From JACTUC01 sp964477685 (lineage in GTDB: Archaea > Thermoproteota > Methanomethylicia > Methanomethylicales > Methanomethylicaceae), in contig CAYZHK010000043.1 in NCBI GenBank assembly GCA_964477685.1, positions 1-13,012 of the forward strand: a stretch of 13,012 nt of DNA. Direction: 5' to 3'. The position numbers and the translations under genes are program-made. Shown piece by piece: positions 1-7,364 of this stretch (its first letter is position 1; the number at the start of each line of letters is the position of its first letter). The notes below the pieces were generated by a model. It saw only the letters and a program-made list of their open reading frames with translations. It searched no databases and was not told the origin of the DNA.

Positions 1-579
1 TTCGTGAGGAGCGCCATCCGTTCGGGGGCGGGCTTCATAGTGATGGACGGCTCCCTGCAGACGGGCTTCCCGGGCGAGTCCGATCTTGCCAATTCCGTCT
101 ACGGCGAGGCCAGGTCGGCGGGGGTCCTGCTCAGCGGTCTCTCCAAGAGCACGACAATCTTCACCGAGGAAGGGTTCCCTGTGGCAGGCTTTGCCAATGA
201 GCTTGCGAGGAAGGGAGGGCTCGGGAAGTGGCTCCTCAGCCTGGGGAGGAACGACGAGTGGGCCCATCGCGCCGAGGTCTACCTTGCGAAGCTCCACGAA
301 GCGGCCGATAGGCCCTATCGGCTGGATGTCCTGGAAGGGGCCAGCCGGGAGGACCTGACCAGGCTAGTCTCGGCACTCCAGTCCAACTCCAGGTATTTCG
401 CCTTCCCGGGGTACCCCTATGCCCTGATCGACGCCCACAGCTACGGCCGTGTGCAGGAGGAGGAGGCGATGCACATAAGAGACCAGATACTGGATAGGTT
501 AGACCTGGAAGATGCAAGGAAACTCGAGCAGGTCGAGAGGGCCCTGGCTGGCCATGATATCCTCGACCAGCTGGGGTGA
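1..579 (+). CDS. nurA: NurA 5'-3' nuclease, C-terminal part (5' end outside window)
   Basis: NurA is a Mn2+-dependent 5'-3' exo/endonuclease that works with the HerA translocase to resect DNA ends for recombination. The frame is open from base 1 with no convincing start, so the N-terminus lies outside the window. It includes the first metal-ligand aspartate of the family. Numbering from the GTG at base 4, the visible part has a strand ending in MDGSL (D15), which fits the second nuclease aspartate, and a GLSKST stretch at about 45-50. Near the C-terminus is the family-typical FPGYPYALIDAH block, in which Y137 and H145 are spaced by 8 like the essential Tyr/His pair of Sulfolobus NurA. The tail (about 150-191) is acidic and helical. 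The stop at 577-579 lies 16-31 bases before herA, the usual partner gene. The family call is secure; the missing N-terminus cannot be judged. Confidence 0.9.
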   Translation, partial: FVRSAIRSGAGFIVMDGSLQTGFPGESDLANSVYGEARSAGVLLSGLSKSTTIFTEEGFPVAGFANELARKGGLGKWLLSLGRNDEWAHRAEVYLAKLHEAADRPYRLDVLEGASREDLTRLVSALQSNSRYFAFPGYPYALIDAHSYGRVQEEEAMHIRDQILDRLDLEDARKLEQVERALAGHDILDQLG

Positions 580-581
580 TC
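572..581 (+). promoter_or_regulatory. Shine-Dalgarno-like GGTGATC over the nurA stop, upstream of herA
   Basis: The bases GGGGTGATC around the nurA stop codon complement the archaeal 16S rRNA 3' end (anti-SD core) over about seven positions. The two candidate herA starts are ATG at 596 (14-base gap) and ATG at 611 (29-base gap). Both are further away than an optimal spacing, so this may be chance overlap with the TGA or may support translational coupling. A weaker GGGG at 598-601 sits closer to the 611 start. Confidence 0.3.
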
Positions 582-610
582 CGGATCCATCCCGAATGGG
601 GTATTTCACC

Positions 611-2158
611 ATGATTGTGGGGCAGATAGTGGGCGGCAACAACACCGGGCTGATCCTCAGGGAAAAGAAGGGGGTTGGCCTGGAGATGGGCGACCTGGTG
701 ACCGTGGACGACGGCGACAGGCGCTACATATACATGGTATCGGCGCTGGAGTACGGATCCCTCATATCGGAGGAGAGGCTCTTCGACAGCTCGGGCACCA
801 TACTGGAGAACATCAGGCCCAATGTCGAGATACCCGAAAGGGACCTGCGCCTCTTCAGGAAGGTGGCCATAAACCCGCTCATTGAGGTGAGGCGGGGGGA
901 CGGGCAGGAGAGGGGGGTCTCGGTGAAGTCCATCCCCACATTCCTCTCCAAGGTGAGGGAGATAGAGAAGGATGATTTCAGGTTCCTGGAGAAGCCGAGG
1001 ACGGCAGTCTTCTTCGGCAGGATAAGGAGCGGCTCCAAGGTGCTGGACATGGACTACCAGCTCGACGGCGAGAAGGTGATCTCCCACCATGCCCTGATCT
1101 CTGCGCAGACTGGGCGGGGCAAGTCCAACTTCGTCAAGGTCATGCTCTGGGAGTCCATGAACCACGAGAACCTAGGGATACTGGTCTTCGACGTCCACAA
1201 CGAGTACTTCGGCGGGCCCGGCGCCAAGGGGCTGAGGGACCACCCCAAATCCTCCCGCTGCCTCATCTACTATTCCAAGGATCCTCCCCCGGGGCAGAGG
1301 AAGCTGGTGGTCAACCTGAGGTCCATCGTTCCGGACGACCTCATTGGGGCCATCAATATCACGGAAGCCCAGGAGGGGGCCATGCAGTTCTTCCACAATC
1401 GGGACGGGAAGAACTGGGTGAGGGAGATAATGACCGAAAGCGAGGAGATGGAAAAGCTCTGCGACCAGAAAGGCATCCAGACGGCCACGCTCCGGGCCCT
1501 CAGGAGGAAGCTGCGCAACGTGTTCAACATAGTCAACGACGGGGTGACGGGGTTGCCCACCTGCACCAGCAAGGTATTCCGGAACGACATGGGGGAGACC
1601 ACAGTGGCCGACATGGCAGACATGATGGAGCAGGGGAGGGTGGTTCTCATTGACGGCTCCTCTATTCCGGACGATGCAGGGCTGATCATTGCCGGGGCGG
1701 TCATGAGGACGCTCTTCGGGAGGTACGAATCCTACCGGGACCGCGGCGAGCTCCAGGCCAAGCCCCAGGTGGGGGTTGTGCTGGAGGAGGCCCCCCGGAT
1801 CCTGGACGAGGCCAAGACCGGCAGCATATTCGGCAGGATAGCCAGGGAGGGGAGGAAGTTCAAGATAGGACTCATAGCCGTGACCCAGATGGTCTCTGTC
1901 ATCCCTACGGAGATATTGGCCAACATCGGCACCAAAGTCATAATGGGCAGCGAGCTTGCCCTGGAGAGGAAGAGGCTCATCGAGAGCGCCTCCCAGGACC
2001 TCACTGCCTACGACCAGCTGATAGCGGGGCTGGACAAGGGGGAGGCCATCGTCAGCTCCATATTCTCCAAGTTCCCGGTTCCCATCCAGGTCCCGCTCTT
2101 CGAGGAGGTGGCCAAGGGGGCGCCGCAGGAGAAAAAAGCCCAGCAGGCATACTTCTAG
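611..2158 (+). CDS. herA: HerA bipolar DNA translocase/helicase (FtsK-HerA superfamily)
   Basis: HerA is a hexameric ATP-driven DNA pump that binds NurA and feeds it DNA during end resection alongside Mre11-Rad50. I start at ATG 611 because MIVGQIVGG matches the usual beginning of the HAS-barrel domain. ATG 596 would add five residues. A start at 512 would lie inside nurA and adds residues unlike HerA. The product is 515 residues, normal for the family. Visible motifs: HAS barrel at about 1-100; Walker A AQTGRGKS with K171; FDVHNEY with D194; Walker B/catalytic strand VVLEEAP with E392-E393; and REGRKF with R412/R415 as arginine-finger candidates, followed by a TQMVSVIP sensor-like strand. 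The gene ends 16 bases before mre11. The neighbours place it in the housekeeping recombination cluster rather than in a HerA-based phage-defence pair. Confidence 0.93.
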   Translation: MIVGQIVGGNNTGLILREKKGVGLEMGDLVTVDDGDRRYIYMVSALEYGSLISEERLFDSSGTILENIRPNVEIPERDLRLFRKVAINPLIEVRRGDGQERGVSVKSIPTFLSKVREIEKDDFRFLEKPRTAVFFGRIRSGSKVLDMDYQLDGEKVISHHALISAQTGRGKSNFVKVMLWESMNHENLGILVFDVHNEYFGGPGAKGLRDHPKSSRCLIYYSKDPPPGQRKLVVNLRSIVPDDLIGAINITEAQEGAMQFFHNRDGKNWVREIMTESEEMEKLCDQKGIQTATLRALRRKLRNVFNIVNDGVTGLPTCTSKVFRNDMGETTVADMADMMEQGRVVLIDGSSIPDDAGLIIAGAVMRTLFGRYESYRDRGELQAKPQVGVVLEEAPRILDEAKTGSIFGRIAREGRKFKIGLIAVTQMVSVIPTEILANIGTKVIMGSELALERKRLIESASQDLTAYDQLIAGLDKGEAIVSSIFSKFPVPIQVPLFEEVAKGAPQEKKAQQAYF

Positions 2159-2174
2159 GCAGCAGCAGAGACAC

Positions 2175-3434
2175 ATGGAGATGGAGCGCTTGAAGTTCGC
2201 CCACATGGCTGACATCCACCTGGGAGCGGCATCGGACCAGGCCCTGAAGAGGCTGGAGGTCGAGACTCTGGAGAGGGCTGTGAATGTCTGCCTGGAGGAG
2301 GGGGTGGACTTTATGATAATCAGCGGAGACCTCTTCCACGTCAACATCCCGGACCTCGCCGTGGTCAGGGACTCGGTCAGGGTCCTGATGAAGTTTGTCG
2401 CCACGGGGCGGAAGATCTATGTGGTCTACGGCAGCCACGACTTCTCGCCCAACTCGACCTCCATAATCGACATCCTCGAGGAGGCGGGAGTCCTGGTGAG
2501 GGTGGGCAAGCCCCAGGCCGTTGAGGGGAAGCTCCGCCCCTCGGTGGTCAGGGACGGGAGGAGCGGGGCGTTGCTGACCGGCATATCCGGAAGGAGGGCG
2601 TCCCTTGAGAGGCAGGCATTTCTCGACCTCGACAGGGAGTACCTCCAGGGCCTCAGGGGCTTCAAGATCTTCGTCTTCCACACGGGGATAGAGGAGGTGA
2701 GGAAGGAGGGGGAGAGGTACGAGGGGATACCATCAACGGACCTGCCCAGGGGCTTCGACTACTACGCCGGCGGACATATCCACAGGAGGATCGAGGTTAC
2801 GAAGGGCATGAACCTTGTCTTCCCCGGCCCACTCTTCACGGGCTGGGGGGCAGACATGGAGGTCACGGTGAAGGGCGAGAAGAGGGGGATGTATATCGTC
2901 GAGGCCGACGGCGGCGTGAAGCCCCGCTTCGTCGACATGACTCCCCTCGGCGGCATCTTCAAGGAGTTCCAGGCCACTGGGCTCTCCCCCCAGGTCCTGA
3001 ACGGGAGGCTGATGGCCTTTGCCGTGGAGGCGGATGTGGCGGGCAAGCTGGTGGTTGTGAAGGTCTTCGGGGAGCTCTCCACGGGGAAGACCGCAGAGGT
3101 CGACTTCAACGGCTTCAGGGAGGCACTGGCCAAGAGGGGCGCTGTCTACCTCCATCTCAGCAGGGGGCAGCTGCGGTCGAGGGAGATGGTGGCTGTGACT
3201 GTCGGGGGGAGCGAGCCGGGCGAGATAGAGGAGAAGGTCTTTGCCGAGCTGGCAGGGGCGGTCAAGGTGGGTGAAGGTACTCTGAAGGAGGAGCCGGTGA
3301 AGGCTGCGAAGGACCTCCTCATGCAGCTGCGGGTCCCCAAGCGGAAGGGAGAGACCGAAAGCGACTATGAGTCCAGGTTCATGGAAGCGGCTGTGAGGGT
3401 GCTGGGCATAGGAAAGTTTCTGGAGGGGGAATAG
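2175..3434 (+). CDS. mre11: Mre11 (SbcD-like) DNA repair exonuclease
   Basis: Mre11 is the Mn2+-dependent 3'-5' exonuclease and endonuclease subunit of the Mre11-Rad50 complex, which processes double-strand breaks. The 419-residue product has an N-terminal calcineurin-like phosphoesterase domain: motif I ADIHLG (D13, H15), motif II SGDLFH (D52), motif III YGSHDF (H88, D89), motif IV VFHTG (H169) and motif V GGHIHRR (H201, H203). The capping and Rad50-binding regions follow, and the C-terminal helical end is charged. In motif III the usual metal-binding Asn (GNHD) is Ser87. ATG 2175 is chosen; ATG 2181, two codons on, is equally possible, and neither has a clear ribosome site. The gene begins 16 bases after herA, and its TAG is followed after one base by the rad50 GTG, so translation of the two complex subunits is probably coupled. 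Confidence 0.95.
   Translation: MEMERLKFAHMADIHLGAASDQALKRLEVETLERAVNVCLEEGVDFMIISGDLFHVNIPDLAVVRDSVRVLMKFVATGRKIYVVYGSHDFSPNSTSIIDILEEAGVLVRVGKPQAVEGKLRPSVVRDGRSGALLTGISGRRASLERQAFLDLDREYLQGLRGFKIFVFHTGIEEVRKEGERYEGIPSTDLPRGFDYYAGGHIHRRIEVTKGMNLVFPGPLFTGWGADMEVTVKGEKRGMYIVEADGGVKPRFVDMTPLGGIFKEFQATGLSPQVLNGRLMAFAVEADVAGKLVVVKVFGELSTGKTAEVDFNGFREALAKRGAVYLHLSRGQLRSREMVAVTVGGSEPGEIEEKVFAELAGAVKVGEGTLKEEPVKAAKDLLMQLRVPKRKGETESDYESRFMEAAVRVLGIGKFLEGE
3422..3430 (+). promoter_or_regulatory. Ribosome binding site for rad50 inside the end of mre11
   Basis: A GGAGGGGGA run lies in the last codons of mre11, 5 bases before GTG 3436. It supports the GTG as the rad50 start and coupled translation with mre11. 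Confidence 0.6.
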
Positions 3435-3435
3435 G

Positions 3436-5496
3436 GTGCTCCTGAAGAGGCTGGTGCTGAGGAACATCAGGACCTACGAAAACTGGGAGGTTGCACTGCC
3501 GAGAGGCTCCATCCTCTTCGAGGGGGGCATAGGCTCCGGCAAGTCAACCCTCCTGCTGGCCATCGAGTTCGCCCTCTTCGGTCTCGGCAACGAGAAGGGC
3601 ACGACCCTGCTCAGCATAGGCAAGAATCGGGGCGAGGTGGAGCTGGACATCGAGGCCTCCGGCAGGGATGTGCGCCTCCACAGGTCCCTGGTCCGCAGCA
3701 GGAAGGGGGGCGTCAATCAGGGGGCCCTGGTCCCTGCCGGGGTCAAGCAGGACGAATGCTGGCTTGAGTACGACGGGAGGAGGTTCACCTACTCCCCCAA
3801 GGAGATGAAGGAGGCTGTCCTGAAGCTCCTTGGCTACAACGAGCCGCAGGACCCAAAGGCCAAAAGCCTCATCTTCAGGTATGCGGTCTATACCCCCCAG
3901 GAGGAGATGAAGGAGATCCTCGCCCGGACCCCGGAGGAGCGCCTCCAGACCATAAGGAAGGCCCTCAGGCTCGAGGAATACAAGGTCGCCCAGGAGAACG
4001 CCCAGGCAGTTGCCAAAGACCTCAACTCCAGGGCAGGGCGCCTCCAGGAGGAGGCGAAGAAGCTGCCCTCTGTGAAGGAAGAGGTCAGGAAATTGGAGGA
4101 GAGGCTGCTGGTCCTCTCCGACAGCATCTCCAGGGCCGACGAGGAGAAAATGGACCTGGAGATCGCCATCAGGGGGCATAGGGCCATGAGGGAAGACCTC
4201 CGGAAAAAGCTCGAGGGGTTGGCTGCTGAGGCGAAGAAGGAGCAGGAATTGTCAAGGGCCCTGGCGGACGCGGAGAGGCGGATCGCCGGCCTCACCTCCG
4301 CCATAAGGTTGAACAGGGAGAAGGCCGCGGCCCTCAGGAGGAAGATAGAGGAAGAGAACTCCAGGCTCAGGAGGCCCTCCGTTCCATTATCAGAGGCGGA
4401 TGCCGCCCTCCGCAGGGCCAGGAGTGCAATGGCCCAGGAGACAGAACTACAGGGGAACCTGGCCCAGATCTATCGCAGCCTTGCCGCCCTGGTGGAGAGG
4501 CGCGTCTGCCCGACCTGCGACCAGCCGGTGGACGGCGAGGAGTTCAGATTGAGGCTGAGGACGGCCAAGCAGGAGCTGGATTCTTCCGCGGCCAAGCGCT
4601 CTGCCCTTGAGAAGGAGGTCACCAAGCTCGAAGAGGAGGCGAGGGCTTCGATGGTGTACGAAAGGGCTGTGGCCAGCCTGGCAGACCAGGAGGACAGGGT
4701 CTATGACACCGAGCAGCAGGTCCTGACCGATGGTGAGGAGCTGGGGGGGCTCGAGGCCCAGAGGCCCCAGCTGGAGGCGGGAATAGCGACAGCCACCGAG
4801 GCGGCGAAGGGCTACGAGAGGGCCAATGAGGAATTCCGGAGCAATGAGGCCGAGATCGCAACCTTGGAACATAAGGTCGATCAGGTGAAGGAGGCAAAGG
4901 TCAGCGCCCAGGTGGAGAAGGCAAGCATCGAAGCCCAGATAGCCGACCGGAAGGCCCGGATGGCTGAACTGGAGTCGTGCCGGGAGAGGGGCGACAGGCT
5001 CCGTGAGTATGTGGCCTGGCTGGGGGAATATTTCGTTCCGGCCCTTGCCAGGATGGAGCTGATTATCCTCACCTCCACAAATAGGGAGTTTGATGAGGAG
5101 TTCGGCAGGTGGTTCTCCTTCCTGGTTGAGGACTCCACCAAGGGTGTGAGGGTGGACGAGGACTTCACCCCGTCGGTCACCCAGGACTCCTACGAGCAGG
5201 AGGTGGCCAACCTCAGCGGCGGAGAGAGGACTGCCCTGGCCCTTGCCTACAGGCTGGCCCTGAACAAGACGGTGCAGCGCAGGGCAGGGGTGGATGCGGG
5301 GCTGCTCATACTGGACGAGCCCACGGATGGCTTCAGTAAGGATCAGATAGGGAAGATAGGCGATCTCCTCAAGGAACTGGACCTGGCGCAGGCAATAATA
5401 GTCTCCCATGAAAGGGAGCTGGAGGGGGCCGTTGACCACATCTTCAGGGTTCTGAAGGAGGACGGCAAGTCCAGGGTTCAGCCCATCGACGCATAG
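3436..5496 (+). CDS. rad50: Rad50 SMC-like ATPase with zinc hook, short-armed
   Basis: Rad50 is the ABC-type ATPase that dimerises with ATP, tethers DNA ends and gates the Mre11 nuclease. The 686-residue product starts at GTG, one base after the mre11 stop. Visible in order: Walker A GGIGSGKST (K36); Q-loop YTPQEEM (Q155); first coiled-coil arm at about 175-355, rich in Lys/Glu/Arg; zinc hook CPTC at 358-361, almost exactly central; second arm at about 365-530; ABC signature NLSGGER at 592-598; Walker B LLILDEP (D627, E628), D-loop and H-loop VSHE (H658). All catalytic elements are intact. The protein is clearly shorter than Pyrococcus Rad50 (about 880 residues), and the difference lies in the arms. 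The gene converges with lpd, with only 6 bases between the stops and no visible terminator. Confidence 0.96.
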   Translation: MLLKRLVLRNIRTYENWEVALPRGSILFEGGIGSGKSTLLLAIEFALFGLGNEKGTTLLSIGKNRGEVELDIEASGRDVRLHRSLVRSRKGGVNQGALVPAGVKQDECWLEYDGRRFTYSPKEMKEAVLKLLGYNEPQDPKAKSLIFRYAVYTPQEEMKEILARTPEERLQTIRKALRLEEYKVAQENAQAVAKDLNSRAGRLQEEAKKLPSVKEEVRKLEERLLVLSDSISRADEEKMDLEIAIRGHRAMREDLRKKLEGLAAEAKKEQELSRALADAERRIAGLTSAIRLNREKAAALRRKIEEENSRLRRPSVPLSEADAALRRARSAMAQETELQGNLAQIYRSLAALVERRVCPTCDQPVDGEEFRLRLRTAKQELDSSAAKRSALEKEVTKLEEEARASMVYERAVASLADQEDRVYDTEQQVLTDGEELGGLEAQRPQLEAGIATATEAAKGYERANEEFRSNEAEIATLEHKVDQVKEAKVSAQVEKASIEAQIADRKARMAELESCRERGDRLREYVAWLGEYFVPALARMELIILTSTNREFDEEFGRWFSFLVEDSTKGVRVDEDFTPSVTQDSYEQEVANLSGGERTALALAYRLALNKTVQRRAGVDAGLLILDEPTDGFSKDQIGKIGDLLKELDLAQAIIVSHERELEGAVDHIFRVLKEDGKSRVQPIDA

Positions 5497-5502
5497 CCGC
5501 CC

Positions 5503-6873
5503 CTAGAGCTGCCTGAGGGCAGACCTGGTCGCCTCCACTATCGCCTCGCTGAGCGTCGGGTGCGGGAAGCTGCCCGAGGCGATGTCCGATATCGTTGCCG
5601 AGCAGCGCATGAGGGCCGAGCAGCCCCCGATGAGCTCGGAGACCGACTGCCCAACCATGCTCACGCCCAGCAGTCTCCTGGTGCTGCGCTCTGCCACCAC
5701 CTTGACAAAGCCCTCAAGCCGCCCGAGGGTCTGGGCCCTCCCGGAGGCGGCGAAGCTGTAGCTGCCGGCCACTGCGTTGATGCCCCTGGCGGCGCAGCCC
5801 TGTTCGTCCATCCCGATCGTGGCTATCTCCGGGTCCGAATAGATCACTGATGGGAAATGCGACTGCTGGGGGGTTCTGTCGCCCCTGCAGGCATTCCAAG
5901 CGGCAACAGAGCCATGATCCATGGCCCGGTGGGCTAAGTATGGAAGGCCCGTAACATCTCCTGCCGCATAGACACCGCTGCGGCTGGATTCCAGGTATTC
6001 ATTGACCTTGATGAAGCCCTTTCCATCGACATCAACGCCCGCCCTGTCAAGGCCCAGGCCCTGGGTGTTTGGCCTGCGGCCCACCGAGACCAGCACGCGG
6101 TCCGCAAGGACCGTTCTCCCGTCAGCCAGCGAGAGCCTCACTTTTCCTTCGCCGGTGTAGCCAGATTCAACGACACTGGACCCCAGGTTGATGTCGACGC
6201 CTGCCTTGGCAAGGGAGTCGTGAACCGGGCGGACGAGGGCGCCATCGAAGCCCGGGAGCAACTGCCCCATCAGCTCGACGATTGTCACCTTCGATCCGAG
6301 ATAGGCGAAGGCTGTGGCCATCTCCACGCCCACCACGCCTCCCCCCACTATGGCGAGCTCGCCCGGCAGGGCCTGGAGCTGGAGGATGTCGTCTGAGCTG
6401 AGAACCCCCCGGGAGTCGAACCTGACCGCAGGGAGGTCCGAAGGTCGGGAGCCTGTGGCCACCACTATCACCCTGGAGCGGAGTTCCTCTCCCGAAGGCT
6501 GAAGGAGCAGCCGGTCTGGCGCCAGGAATGATGCCTCGCCCCTGAGGGGCTCAATGCCATGGGACTCTAGGAGGTATTTGACCCCCCTCCTGACCTTCTC
6601 CACAGTGAAGCAGCACCACTGCTGCAGTTGGCCAAAGTCGATTGTAATGCCCTCGCCCCTGACGCCCATCCGCCCGCCCTGCCTGGCGTCTCTGAAGACT
6701 TTCGCAACATGGATCATGGCCTTTGTGGGGATGCAGCCCCTGTTGGTGCAGACCCCCCCCAGATCTGATTTCTCAATGAGCAGCGGCTTGAGGCCCAGCT
6801 CCGCCATCCTGACGGCAGCGCTGTAGCCTGCAGGCCCGCCTCCGATGACTATGGCGTCGGTGTTGCCAGTCAT
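5503..6873 (-). CDS. lpdA: Dihydrolipoamide dehydrogenase (E3), FAD/NAD disulfide oxidoreductase
   Basis: This flavoenzyme reoxidises dihydrolipoamide with NAD+ for 2-oxoacid dehydrogenase or glycine-cleavage complexes. Starting at ATG 6873 it has 456 residues, normal for the family. A TTG at 6891 would add six residues. Motifs: FAD-binding GGGPAG at 11-16; redox disulfide GGVCTNRGCIP with C42 and C47; ATGSRP at 139-144; NAD-binding GGGVVGVE at 177-184 with acidic E200 ending the next strand, which favours NAD over NADP; second FAD motif AGDVTG at 304-309; and C-terminal dimerisation domain with the catalytic dyad H438/E443 in HPTLSE. There are no mercuric-reductase extensions. No E1, E2, lipoyl-carrier or lipoate-attachment gene is in the window, so its partner complex is unknown. 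A strong TATA box lies just upstream. Confidence 0.93.
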   Translation of the reverse strand: MTGNTDAIVIGGGPAGYSAAVRMAELGLKPLLIEKSDLGGVCTNRGCIPTKAMIHVAKVFRDARQGGRMGVRGEGITIDFGQLQQWCCFTVEKVRRGVKYLLESHGIEPLRGEASFLAPDRLLLQPSGEELRSRVIVVATGSRPSDLPAVRFDSRGVLSSDDILQLQALPGELAIVGGGVVGVEMATAFAYLGSKVTIVELMGQLLPGFDGALVRPVHDSLAKAGVDINLGSSVVESGYTGEGKVRLSLADGRTVLADRVLVSVGRRPNTQGLGLDRAGVDVDGKGFIKVNEYLESSRSGVYAAGDVTGLPYLAHRAMDHGSVAAWNACRGDRTPQQSHFPSVIYSDPEIATIGMDEQGCAARGINAVAGSYSFAASGRAQTLGRLEGFVKVVAERSTRRLLGVSMVGQSVSELIGGCSALMRCSATISDIASGSFPHPTLSEAIVEATRSALRQL

Positions 6874-6888
6874 TAGGATATCCCAGCC

Positions 6889-6919
6889 CAATGAGAATTG
6901 AAAGCAACTCCAATAAAAA
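6889..6919 (-). promoter_or_regulatory. Promoter of lpd with TATA box TTTTTATTG
   Basis: On the minus strand TTTTTATTG (6919 down to 6911) fits an archaeal TATA box. Its centre predicts transcription starting near 6889-6891, giving a leader of about 16 bases to ATG 6873, or a leaderless message if TTG 6891 is used. From 6918 to 6897 it matches the aminotransferase promoter at 17 of 22 ungapped positions (TTTTATTGG, then TGC, then TCAAT). Confidence 0.6.
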
Positions 6920-6934
6920 GGATTGGCACGGAGG

Positions 6935-7300
6935 TCAGGCGGTCTCGATGACTGCGAGATGGTGGAGCTTGGCGTACACTACCGCCTCTTCCCCCACACC
7001 CTCACCCTCGACCAGGTAGCGCGTCACATGCATGAGCCGGTCCTTCCTTAGCTCAACTTCCCTCTGCCGTTTGATCCTGAAGCCGCGCCTCCTCAGGCCC
7101 GAGCCGATATCCTTGTAGACGTGCCCCGGGAGGTCCACCAGGTTTGAGGAGAAGACAACTATCTCATTTTCATGCCAGACCAGGTCCTCCAGCTCCTCCA
7201 GCAGAGGCTGGCCTACGGTCGTCGATCTCCCTTCCGCCGCCTCTGCCGCATCGTCAATGAGCTTCTTCAGCGACTTGTGCTTTCTCCGCCTCTCGGTCAA
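6935..7300 (-). CDS. Hypothetical protein, 121 residues, basic N-terminus
   Basis: I do not recognise this protein. Coding is supported by a clean frame, codon use like the neighbours and a plausible mixed alpha/beta pattern: a strongly basic start (TERRRKHKSLKK), an acidic helix at about 16-45 and a hydrophobic strand EIVVFSSN at about 45-52. A basic region (RRRGFRIKRQREVELRKDR) at about 70-88 follows, with VVYAKLHHLAVIE near the end. There is no signal peptide, membrane segment or cysteine pair, so it is probably a small cytosolic, possibly nucleic-acid-binding protein (inference from charge only). The start is uncertain. TTG 7300 is used, but the frame stays open to 7329, with non-standard start codons (CTG 7312, ATT 7315) that are better spaced from a GGGGAGG on the minus strand at 7322-7328. 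It is divergent from the glycoprotein-like pseudogene and 43 bases or more upstream of lpd, which has its own promoter. Confidence 0.65.
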   Translation of the reverse strand: MTERRRKHKSLKKLIDDAAEAAEGRSTTVGQPLLEELEDLVWHENEIVVFSSNLVDLPGHVYKDIGSGLRRRGFRIKRQREVELRKDRLMHVTRYLVEGEGVGEEAVVYAKLHHLAVIETA

Positions 7301-7357
7301 GGGGATACCCAGAATTGTTATCCTCCCCTAGGGATTTAGTCTTTTTGGGTGAAGTCG

Positions 7358-7364
7358 GGAGGTG
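7358..7364 (+). promoter_or_regulatory. Strong Shine-Dalgarno GGAGGTG
   Basis: GGAGGTG is a near-perfect match to the archaeal anti-SD complement. It overlaps GTG 7362, so it cannot serve that codon. The next in-frame start is ATG 7404, 39 bases on, which is too far away. The mismatch between a good ribosome site and any well-placed start fits a damaged or rearranged 5' end of the gene behind it. Confidence 0.4.

Noticed and set aside
512..610. herA starting at 512 inside nurA.
   Set aside because: The extra residues (MQGNSSRSRGPW...) are nurA coding read in another frame and do not resemble the HerA N-terminus; ATG 596 or 611 fits better.
596..2158. A HerA-based anti-phage defence module.
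   Set aside because: Defence HerA proteins pair with Sir2, DUF4297 or similar effectors. Here HerA sits with NurA, Mre11 and Rad50, the recombination set, and no effector gene is present.
236..5439. Long open frames on the minus strand under nurA, herA, mre11 and rad50 (up to 410 codons).
   Set aside because: They are by-products of high GC and lack recognisable motifs, while the plus strand carries complete, conserved repair proteins.
5503..6891. Mercuric reductase or glutathione reductase instead of dihydrolipoamide dehydrogenase.
   Set aside because: There is no N-terminal metal-binding domain or C-terminal vicinal cysteine pair, and the acidic residue E200 after the NAD motif favours NAD rather than the NADP used by those enzymes.
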